From: Thinopyrum elongatum
Taxonomy: Eukaryota; Streptophyta; Magnoliopsida; Poales; Poaceae
Assembly (NCBI GenBank): GCA_011799875.1
Contig: CM022302.1
Coordinates: forward strand, 377,985,380 to 378,049,379
Direction of reading: 5' to 3'
DNA length: 64,000 bases
Shown here: positions 45,563 through 55,429 of the stretch, piece by piece
Position numbering within the stretch: position 1 is the stretch's first letter
Layout: each line of letters opens with the position of its first letter
Notes under the pieces: generated by a model
What the model was told of the DNA's origin: nothing
Database searches by the model: none
What the model saw: the letters and a program-made list of their open reading frames with translations, nothing else
Position numbers and translations under genes: made by a program

Positions 45563-46027
45563 ATGGCCTCCTCGTGCTCCAAAGCTCTCTTGGACGTACT
45601 GTCGCAAGAGCAGACGAAGGACATCGCCGGCTTCGCTCCGGGTGCGCTCCAAAGCTCTCTTGGACGTACTATCGCAGGAGCAGACGAAGGACATCACCGG
45701 CTCCCCCCTGGCCGCCCTTCACCGCCACGACCACGAAGCCGGCGCGCGTGCATAGGTGCAGCCGGCAGCGAGGAAGAGTTGTACATGGTAGGTCACCGCC
45801 GCTCTGGTCCCAGGAAGGCCACCGCTCCTCCACTTAGTCGACGCCAAGCTTGGTGGGGTAAACATCGGCGGTCGATTAGCTGCTTGACGGCGACGTGGAG
45901 GCGGAAATCTTCAGAACGTTGTGCTCCAGAGAAGGAGGAGATTATCAAGGTGGAGTTGGACAAAGCCGAGGCGGATGAGGAGGAGGCAAAGGCAATAGCC
46001 GGAGCGTCAGTTCTCAGGGGCTCATGA
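45563..46027 (+). pseudogene. Unrecognised gene with TATA box and a frame-shifting 70-bp tandem duplication
   Basis: A TATATTAA box (about 45471) and a leader precede ccATGGcc at 45563. The product starts MASSCSKALLDVLSQEQTKD. The stretch 45576-45645 is repeated at 45646-45715 with few changes. Because 70 is not a multiple of 3, the second copy is read in another frame, and the ancestral frame continues as KDITGSPLAALHRHDHEAG and stops at TAG near 45750. The current frame runs on to a charged end EKEEIIKVELDKAEADEEEA and TGA at 46025-46027. The family is not recognised. Promoter, start and tail look like a real gene that has been damaged. Confidence 0.45.
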
Positions 46028-46502
46028 CCGGACATGGTGGTCGGGTGCCGGCGATCGTTTAGATTAGGTTTACAGTAGGTTTTAGTACGGTTTGTGCGAA
46101 ATATGTAATGAATTTCGTCCAGTTTATGGAAAAGTTTTTGAAATGTAATGAATTTCGTCCGGTTAATTTGAAATTTGCTTTGTTTGCATGTATTTCGTCC
46201 GGTTAGTTCATATAGTTGTCGAAAGGTATGCGGGCAGCATTGGATGGCATCCTCTGGCATCAGTGTCCTCGGACAGATGCCGGTGTAAATTTGTGGGTCA
46301 GCGCTGGAGATGCCCTAACTATCATGCTATAATCGCTAGCAGTGCTCCATTATTTCGCAGGGAACAGTTATCCCTCGATCAAAATCAGATCCGCCATGTT
46401 TCGCACTCCTCCCACGTAAGAGTGGAGACGCTTGCTTACATAAAAATGGAGCAAGTGGACGGCACTGTAGCACGTCATATCACTCAAATCCACTAGGCCA
46501 AA

Positions 46503-46530
46503 CTAGCCCGCCTAACGCGCGGGAAAGCCC
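46503..46530 (-). mobile_element. Possible Helitron 3' terminus (minus strand)
   Basis: The minus strand reads CCCGC-GCGTTAG-GCGGG directly followed by CTAG and T. A related but hairpin-less copy lies at 47630. The lack of a spacer between hairpin and CTAG is unusual, so this is tentative. Confidence 0.35.
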
Positions 46531-47279
46531 CGCCCTTGTCATTTTGTTCTGGATTTCTATCAATCGATCGCACGAAAATGTTACACTTTGCAAGTTCAAA
46601 AGGAAAATGCGGCACACTTAAAGCACGCCTGTCACGTTCGCGTCGCACCCCCAACAGTCTGGCTCGCACGCCGCTCACCAAAGGGGACACGCGTTGTCTG
46701 GCATTTTCACTGACATGTGGGACTGCAATTGAATAAACCGTCGATAGCCGAAATCTAATCGCTCAGCGGGCATCGGCTAAGAAGAGAGAGACGGGGGAGG
46801 GAGAAGAGATCGCCCGCCCGCCGCGCACGGACTCCAAGAAATATGGTGATAATGTGAGGTGGGCCATGCGGGAGTCCGGACCGCTTCCAAGCCCGCTTCT
46901 GACCGAACTGGCTCACCAGAAAACCCCTCCCCCCTCCCATGCGCGCTCCCCCCTCAGGCGCCAGGTGCCCGCATTCATAGCAAGTACAATACTGGGCTAT
47001 AATCCCGCTTATGTGGAGGAGAGAGGCATTGAAAAAGTGAAGGAGTGGGCTCTGCAAGAGCCCGTCTCTACACGTGCTCCTAGTTATAGAAAAACTAATT
47101 CTAAAAAAAAGGTATAAAGAAACAATTGTGTCTAAAAAAAGAAGGTAAAAAACATTTGAGAGGAAATATATAGAGAGAAAGTGAGAAAAAGTTGTAACCT
47201 TATAGCCAACCTTTTAGTCAACACTATGGTACATGAGGAAGGAGGGGGTTGTGCACATGCCAAGTTCACTGGGCTGCCG

Positions 47280-47650
47280 TGTTTCACACTCCTCCATCAT
47301 AACAGTGGAGACATTAGCTTTCATCAAAAATAAACAATGAATACTCCTTGCTCGTCCTCGATATCAGAAATAATACTTTCATTCGCCGACATGTGGGACG
47401 TCGACCATCCTGGTCCACTTGCCATGCACAAAATTATCCTGGTCCACCCCGGTCGTAGCGCAGGCCCAACCTTTCCCACTGTAAGTTGGTCGGACGAAGG
47501 AACCATCATGACTTTTTTGAATTCCGCTTCTTCAAGAAAACTTACTATACCCGCAATACTGCTACCACACGCGAAGACTGGACGGCACTGTAGCACATCA
47601 TATCACTGAAACCCACTAGGCCAAACTAGCCCGCCTAGGATTTGTACGTC
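47280..47650 (+). repeat. Copy 2 of the cargo segment
   Basis: Related to 42040-42417 over most of its length, and to 46398-46510 by 'cactgtagca', 'gtcatatcact' and 'ccactaggccaaactagccc'. Confidence 0.65.
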
Positions 47651-47725
47651 TCTGTACTGCTATGATTTTGTGTTCTCAAAAAATATCCTTTGTCAATCTA
47701 ACGATTAGGAGTAGAAAGAAATGGA

Positions 47726-48018
47726 GGCCTCCTTTGGTTCATAGGATAGGAATTTTATAGGAATAGGAAAATCATAGGAAGTGAGATGACATGCATGTCA
47801 ATTCCTATAGAGAAAGAGATGTTATTTGGTGCATAGGATAGGAATTTTTCCATTGAGTATAGGCTAATTTTTTTTCCTCCAAAATATAAAGGATTGATTC
47901 CTATCCTACATAAGAATAGGAATCCATTCCTATAAACCAAAGGCCTTTAAAGGAATTTTTCCTTTGCAAATCCTATCCTATAGAGTTCCTACAAAATTCC
48001 TACAAACCAAAGGAGGCC
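47726..48018. mobile_element. MITE, 293 bp, TIR GGCCTCCTTTGGTT
   Basis: The left end is GGCCTCCTTTGGTTCATAGG and the right end, reverse complemented, is GGCCTCCTTTGGTTTGTAGG. GGA flanks both sides, suggesting a 3-bp duplication. The interior repeats 'ataggataggaattt' in both directions. A truncated copy begins at 42418 and is also preceded by GGA. Confidence 0.7.
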
Positions 48019-48674
48019 GGAGGGTATTTCTCTCTCTCTAGATCTCTCTCCATCCGACAACCCCTCTAGCACACGTACACACTCTCTGTAGCCACTCCAA
48101 AAGTACGATGTCACTACACATTCATGCTTCCAACAAAAAAAATACACATTCACGCATGTTACAAGTACGTGCCAATTTTGCTGGCTATTAATGTGAATGT
48201 ATCCGTGAACCAACTCTTTGAGTTTGATGTGAATTAATGTATAATTGTGGACTATTGTCTGATCGATCGCTAAGCCTACAATTTTAGGAGCTTGGGCTAT
48301 TGGCCGATCGACGATGGATCACACCTATAAGCGTACCGCGAGCTCATCAGCCCCAACGTTTCTCTTTGGTGAGTGTTTGCAAGTACTATAGCTCGCACAG
48401 TAGCTAGCCTACTAACACCAAGAATCATCAAACAAGCCCTGCTGATATGATAAACAGTTCAAACTTACATCTAAGCATGCCATATATTACATCAAAAGCT
48501 GGTGAGGATACATCTGTTTCCATAACTCGGAGAGGGTTCGCATGATTCACTATCAAATAGAAGTAGCAAGTACCGCCCACACAAGACAGTGCACTAGCCC
48601 TAAGATGGTTTGATAACACGCATCATTTTGCTAATTAAACACAATGCAAACTACCTTGAAGGATTAGTGTGACC

Positions 48675-49499
48675 AACTATTTCTTATCATCGATCTCTCG
48701 GGTAATGACCATAGCACGGACAGCGTCATGGGAATCGATCTCTGGGGCGATGTCCACAGGACGGACCGCGACATCGGAATCGATCTCTGGGGCGATGTCC
48801 ACAGGACGGACAGCAGCATCGGAATCAATCTCCGGGGCGATGTCCACAGGATGGACCGCGACATCGGAATCATCAAGGACGTCCACCGGCACCTGCACAA
48901 CCCTAACATATTAGCAAGCACATTGCAAATAATCAAAAACCACAACTATGGTAAGCCATTTTTTTACCTTGTGCAGCTCACCGGGGGATCTCTAGAGCGA
49001 TGTCCACAGGACAGACCTTGACATCGGAATCATCAAGGACGTCCACCGGCACCTGCACAACCCTAACATATTAGCAAGCACATTGCAAATAATCAAAAAC
49101 CACAATTATGGTAAGCCATTTTTTTACCTTGTGCAGCTCACCGGGGGATCCCATCCCTCTGGGGGCCATCTCCTCGATGGGGGCCATCGCCTTGCCAGGG
49201 AAATACTGCTTCTCAACGGAGACTATCTCCTCAAACTCGGCCTTGAGCCTCTCATAGGTGGCCATTAGAGTTTCTGGGGTAGGCATGGTGGGGCCCTTGC
49301 TGTTCTTCCAGCTTTCTTTGAGGAGTTCGTCCGCCAACGTCGTCAACTCTTTGGCCAGTGCTTGTTTCTTGGAATTCTTCGTCTCCATGGGTTGGCCCAC
49401 CAACATGGCCAACTCGTTGGTCGGTGCTCGCTTCCTGGAGATCTTCGTCTCGAGTGGGTTGTCCGTCGGCAACTCTTTGCCTAGTGCTCGCGGATCCAT
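48675..49499 (-). CDS. CACTA-borne gene with 15-residue repeats; exon and intron partly duplicated
   Basis: An upstream acceptor (tttgtttgtcag) precedes ATG at 49499. The first coding exon reads MDPRALGKELPTDNPLETK, has two variants of an ETK.S.K.A..NEL unit, then TYERLKAEFEEIVSVEKQYF and ends HK|GTAAAAAA near 49128. After an intron, the next exon begins VPVDVLDDSDV. The last part has three 45-bp repeats of VDIAPEIDSDAAVRP type and ends EIDDKK and a stop at 48675-48677. A 160-bp segment containing the intron and the VPVDVLDDSDV start is present twice (from 48865 and from 49025), so splicing could use either copy. The product is unrecognised. The position is typical for accessory ORFs in wheat CACTA elements, by my recollection. 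Confidence 0.5.
48865..49149 (-). repeat. 160-bp tandem duplication spanning exon and intron
   Basis: 'cggaatcatcaaggacgtcc' starts at 48865 and 49025. Identity continues, with one or two changes, through 'caccgggggatc'. Confidence 0.85.
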
Positions 49500-50524
49500 C
49501 AATAAACTGACAAACAAAAAGCAATCGAAAGGAAACCACAATCGCAATGAAAGCAGGAAAACAATAGGCAGTGAGAATCGGTCGGTGCTTCACAAAAAGA
49601 AGATTCTTGGAATGAAAATATAGTAGCATCACTGATTCGCCCACCTTTCATTTGTCGGTACAGAAGAAAAATGGAAGAAGTGAGTAGCCTGGAGTGAGGT
49701 TTTCTTCAAGAAAGGGGAGAAAGGGCTTCAACGAGCGTTCCAGTGAAATGATGGTTGCTTCATCCAGTCCAACTTCGAGGCCACTTTACCACTGCTGGTA
49801 AAGGTGTGGGTTTTGTGATATGACAGGTCATGACGACCACACCGGGGTGACTGGTGAGTCTCGACTGTAGCACCTCGCTGTGATTTGGTGGATGGCACGC
49901 TGGCCCGGATGCTTGATGTCCCGCATGTAATAGAGCGGCTAGTCATATAGTAGTTTGGACAACAGACGAGGAGCTCCGTCCTGGTTTATTGGTCCTTGGT
50001 CCCTATGATAATCTGTGCCAAATTTTGACTATAAATTTAACTAACCAAATGTTCATGCATGTCACAAAAAATTACATCATTGAAAACTATGTTCAAATAC
50101 GAATCCAAGGATATAATTTTTGTAAACATGGACTAACATTTTGCGAGTTAAATCTTTGGTCAAAATTTAGCACAAATTACAAAGGGGCCCAATAAAGATT
50201 GTACTCTCACATTTTGTTTTGAGGATACTCCCACATAGAAAATATAAATAATAATGCATGTTGGTGCAGCCCACGTTTCCGTTAATTTTAGCCGTGGGCT
50301 TGTTCACTATTTTTACGAGGCGGTGGTTGTTCACTTAATGGAGGGCCTAGTACCGGACTTGAATGATACAAAGTGCGACCTGGCACACCGTAACACCACT
50401 TGGAATAAGCGGGTAGCTATCTCAAAAGACAATCAACAACTCAAAAAAAAAAACAGCGACCTGGCACGTACACAATTTTAAATGATTGTTTTGATGGAGT
50501 GAAAAAAGAAAACTACCCCACTAT

Positions 50525-50870
50525 ACGTATATATATAGGCAGGAGCCTCCGTGCTTGCTTGCTAGGGTTTCTCTATTCACACACTCTCATCCTCTCCAGA
50601 TCTAAACAAGATAGCGGTGGTAACACTGTCTTTCTATCCTCACCGCTGGCTACAAATCCGGACGTATCCCCCTCCGCCGGTGAAGGGGAGGAGGGGCAGC
50701 GTTTAGGCCATCGTCGACAGCAAGGGAGGAGACCCACTGCCGGCCGCACCGTTATCTCTGGCCGAGCGTCGACGCGGGAGGTCCTCCGATCCCTTCGTCG
50801 CTGCCCTAGTGTGGGCGGATCCGGCCTCCCGCCGCCCACCTATCCACACCCCGACGACCTTCAGGTATAT
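50525..50870 (+). other. Candidate promoter and first exon of an unrecognised plus-strand gene
   Basis: TATATATATAGG (about 50527), a leader with 'tagggtttctctattcac', a GC-rich segment and a donor-like CAG|GTATAT near 50862 resemble a plant 5' exon. The open frame 50499-50891 shows no domain. Downstream DNA has exon-like repeated modules (51.5-54.0 kb). Confidence 0.3.
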
Positions 50871-51524
50871 CTTCCTTCGAAACCGGCCTAGCTCTACTTC
50901 CCCAGCTCGCTACATCGCTGCATGTGCATCATTTTCTACCTCTCAGCCCCCCTCGTAGCTAGGCTCGATCGGATGGTCCAACGTCACCTAATTTTTTTTC
51001 TATTGTTAGAGGTAAAGTTACTTCATGGAGTCGAATCTTGTACTTGGTTCAAACAAGAAATAAAGGGGGGAAATTTAGTATGTACATTGGACTTGGTACA
51101 AACAGGAAAGAAAGGGGGTGAAAGTAGTACAGACTGGTCATCCAACCGGTCTCTTGGTCGAAAAGGGAAATATAGGGGAAACGCTGTACATAGTGGTATG
51201 ACCAGGACTAGATTTGCTATCCACACATAGGAATAGGTGGCTAGAGTGAACAAAAATGGGACCAACCCAGATATGTTTCTTGGATGTTTGTTTCTCGGGG
51301 CAACAAACTCTGAATCACCACTTAATGCCCCGGTTTAGGTACATGGTGCTGGACTGCTGGTGCACCCACTGTCCAATGCCCTTATAGCAAATATTTAGCT
51401 GTTCTTAATCTAATGCCCCTTGTAAAATGAAGCCATGCCACTGTTATAAGCCATGACAAGTTTAACCAATTGTTTTTGCCAGTAATTGTTTGAGACTCTG
51501 ACTATTTCCTCTGTAGCTTTTTTT

Positions 51525-54045
51525 GCAAACAGGGATATCCATTTCACCTCGTTGCTATTGCGACCTTTTGGTGCACTGCACAAAACACTTCTTAAAAGAA
51601 GTGACTTTTGTTCTGTTTAACTGGAATGTCAGAATGGAACCGTTGGTTCATTTCGGTGGAACTGCACAAAGGGAGATCTGTGTTCCAATCTTCATCCTCC
51701 ATATTGGCACCATAACCTTCCTTTCGGTAAGAATGATATTTAATGCATGTGTTCACCTCTATTTTGCGACTGCCATGAGAAAATAATGCTATTGCTTACT
51801 AGTACACTTGTACTCCCTCACTGACAAAACCAATTCTGAAATAGAAGGCCAATCATGTACTTGGTTTCACCAACTGGTGAGGAGAAAGAGAAACAAAGCA
51901 TGAAGAGGAAGACAAAGAAGAAGGAGGAAATGAAGAAGATCACACGATGGTACCGTCCTATGTTATCCTGACATCTTGCTAGTTGTATTGTATTGCTGTG
52001 TTGCTACTAGTCTTACTTTACTTGGAAGACTAGCAAGATGCCCGTGCGTTGCACGTAACATCAAGATGCATTTGTATGAGTATTTTATCTTGTGAGAGAA
52101 AAGGATGAACGAGGGAAGGCCTTATTTGCAAATGTGGAGAGGGGTGTTGGTATCTTTTTGCAAAATTGCCATAGTTTCCTTCCTATCCGTCAGATATAAA
52201 TCAGACGGCCTATATTGCAGGATGGCAGGCACACCATCATCACCAACTCTATTTTTTATAAGAGTAGAGATAGATAGAGAAATGCAACAGAGTAGTACTT
52301 GGCTTGACGACACATCATACTAATTAACTGGATTCTGGATGCATGTGTGACCCAGCTCTACACGATAAACAGTGCCAAGGTGATCTTGCTGAAGATGAGG
52401 CCTTAGTCGAGGCCATTCAAGGGCTCCGGCAACGTCTCCCTTACACTTCAGGAGCCCTTCCACTTCTGATGTCTCTCCTGTAAGGTCACTTAATTAATTA
52501 GGAGTACTTAAGTAGCACTAATTTATTGCTGCCTAATTTTCCTGTCGGAGTTAAACAAATATTTAGTAGCACCCTATGCTGAATCATGTACGTGTGTATG
52601 TGTGTCTGTGGAGGTAAATCATGTGGAGCAGGGAGGGAATCTTGGTAGTGTCATGACATAATAATGCTATTGTTTTGCATGTCAATTTATTGCCATTGGT
52701 TCAATGAGGCAATGTTTTGTGTATTGTCCATCATGAATTTGATGCTACTGTTAAAGTAATATGCTAATGTCTTTCTATCCTTTCTCACTAAGCTAATGAA
52801 GGTTTCACCTTGTTCCTACTTGTGCAAACAGGGATCATGTTGTGCCAATCATACATTTTAGTGGAACTGCACAAGAGAATACAATGAACTGTATCCCAGC
52901 CTGTGCTTTAACTCTACTGGAAGTTCTTGATAATCTTTCGATATAATCTCACCACTGGTAAACAAGAGTGATGTCAACCATACATTTGAAGTGCAAAAAA
53001 AATATACTATTGAATGATTCCAGTGAGTGCTTTATCATCTCTTCTGGGACTACTTGAATAATCTTTTTTGCTCAGGCTGGTACCGGCCTAAGGCCTTCAT
53101 CCATATTAGTTTGCTGTCATCTCTATTTTTATCGTGCTACTGTGTTGCTACTGTCATGAGAAACTCCTTTATCTTTGCACGTTAAAATTTTGCAACCTAT
53201 GATACATGGCAATGCTTTGAGTGTTGAGCTAATTCGCACTGATTAAATAAACTAATACCTCTCTTTAAGCAAGACTACTATGTTGCTAACTTTACCCATT
53301 AAGATAATGAGGGTGCTTCTATTTGTTAGTGTATGTTTCATCAACTAGTCCCACTATTACAGTAATCTCATTCTCTCAATATATGTGCCAACAAGGATGC
53401 TCGATTTTGGTGGAACTGCACAAAAACTTTGGGTGCTTCATTGCCTCGACTGCATCCTTCCTTTCCTGTCAGTCGTTTATCTCGGCTTCTAGTCAAAGGA
53501 AATAGTATTTGATATGCTACCTCACACAGGTTGGTACCGGTCTTTATCCTGATTATTGTGCTTGTCATATGTACTGGTAATTTGGTATTGTGCTACTGTT
53601 TGCCGATTTCATAAAGGAGTAACTTGGAGCCTGAACTCGCAGGCAAATCATTACATTGGGCGATTTCAGTAGAACTGTACAAAAAGATCAGATGGACAGA
53701 TACTTATGCTGCTGCTATGTACTCCAAAGTTCACTCAGAGAAGCATCGATGTTGACAAGAAGAAGTGCCAGAGTGAACGCCAACAATATTGCTTGGCGCA
53801 TAGCCCGGAAAAACACAGTCCAGTCTTTGGTCCCAACTTGTGCCTTTTGGTTATCGGCACATATGGTAGCGAAGTGTATGGCATGGAGTCTAAAGATTCC
53901 AGACAAGTTGGTTGACGCGTATATTCATCTGGCACTTAATCAGTCTGCACGCCAGGGATGCTCCATTTTAGTTGAACTGCACAAAAAATTTGGGTGGTTC
54001 ATTTTATCGACCGCCTCCTTTCTTGTCTGCAATGTAGAATTTTGG
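51525..54045 (+). repeat. Four to six diverged exon-like modules with core 'gtggaactgcacaaa'
   Basis: After acceptor-like tracts ('tgcaaacaggga' at about 51530 and 52830, 'tgccaacaagga' at 53390, 'cgccagggatg' at 53950), the text runs into 'ggtggaactgcacaaa' or close forms (51655, 52863, 53410, 53669, 53970). Two modules, 53400-53480 and 53955-54045, are open and encode ILVELHKNFGCFIASTASF and ILVELHKKFGWFILSTASF. Intervening DNA is related too, so whole segments of about 560 bases were copied. Confidence 0.6.
52030..52279 (-). mobile_element. Short non-autonomous Helitron, minus strand
   Basis: It is the reverse complement of the 40425-40676 family. The minus strand starts TCTATCTATCTCTACTCTTA near 52279 and ends with the CGTGCAACGCACG-type hairpin and CTAG at 52033-52030, followed by T. 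Confidence 0.75.
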
Positions 54046-54306
54046 TGAGCTACAGGACCAAGATGAGCCAGTAAACTAGTTGGATGAAAGTAGTGGCCAA
54101 GTTGCTCAAACCTCCCTCGGCATCGAGGCCACTATCTCGAGGATAAACCTACAAGCAAAGTTCAGATTGTCTGTGCTGCCTCTTATGTACTCGAAAGTTT
54201 ACTCGTACAAGCATTAATTTTAGCAAGAAGTACCACCGAGTGAACACCATTTACCAGTCTGTACCCTAGGTAATTAAAGTTTGTCCATGGATGATATTGG
54301 CTGTGA

Positions 54307-54480
54307 TCTCAATCATTTGGATGCATAAACATGCTGAAATGTGTATATCTGAATCTTTTTGTGAATTATCTATGAATATTGTCTTGTGATCTATCAATCA
54401 TTTGGATGCATAGACATGCTGAACTTGTGTATATATGAATCTTTTGAGTTGTTGATTATGAATGTTGGCTATGAATATGA
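54307..54480 (+). repeat. Tandem duplication of about 90 bp
   Basis: 'atcatttggatgcataaaca' and 'atcatttggatgcatagaca' begin two adjacent copies, each followed by 'tgctgaa', 'tgtgtatat' and 'tgaatctttt'. Confidence 0.7.
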
Positions 54481-55350
54481 ACGTGTCCTCTGAACCTGAG
54501 TTTGATACGAATGTTTACCTTTTCTGTTGTACTTGTGTGTGAACTTGTTAGAATGTCTACTGTGGGATTGTGACATATGAGTGTCAACGGCACACCTTCT
54601 TCCCGAGAAGAATTGCACCTGCTTGTTAGGGTAGCAATGGCGCATCAGCTCTTTTTTATCTTTTTGCTCTGTCTTCCACCCTCCCCCGCTCAACCCCTGT
54701 CGTAATGTTTTCGGCCTCAAAACAAATATAGTACTGCGTTGTTTTTGGGCCTTGATGAAAAATCAAGTGCTGCTTTCTGTAGGTTGGCCCGCCCAGCAAA
54801 TGGGATGCTGGTCCACCACGGACTGGGAGGCTAAAAATACAAATTATATGATGCAAAGGCAAGTAAAAAAACGCCATCGAGAGCCATCCACTGAAAAAAA
54901 TCGCGTCTGATGTGCTTCTTCAGTCGCGCCGCCGGCCCCCTCTTTAATACAGTTCGCTCCATTCCCCAACCGGCAGCACGGGACGGAAGTTTATTTCCCC
55001 CTCGCGCTGCCGGGGGATTGAAGAAGTGCGGCATCGAATCCAACACCGGCGATGGCTGCTTGTCCAAGTGATTTTCAGATAAGAAACTGCATGTTTCAGA
55101 GGCAGAGCATTTAAATCAACATGCACTTTTCAAACATGGATAACAGAATGTTGGAAATTTTATTCATGGTAAAAAATGGAACTAACAACAAGTTAACATC
55201 ATGCTGATCAACATTCATGTATAGCACATCTTCATATGATGCAAAGTCAAAAAGATATGCTATTTTCAAAATGGCAAGACAATGTTGAGTGTGCGAAAAA
55301 CTGGGTAAACCAGGGACGAAATTTTGGCAAGTGTTAGATATTTTTCAACT

Positions 55351-55420
55351 GCACCAGTTGGAATCGAACCCGGGCAGTACAACTTGTGGGTGAGAGGGCT
55401 GCAGCCACCGGGCTAGTGCG
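55351..55420 (-). other. tRNA-like sequence (A and B box), probably a relic
   Basis: On the minus strand GCACTAG and CTGGTGC could pair as an acceptor stem. TAGCCCGGTGGC resembles an A box and GGTTCGATTCC is a good B box. The T stem and anticodon arm do not pair properly, so a working tRNA is unlikely. A tRNA-derived SINE head or Pol III relic is possible. Confidence 0.35.
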
Positions 55421-55429
55421 GTATGTTAG

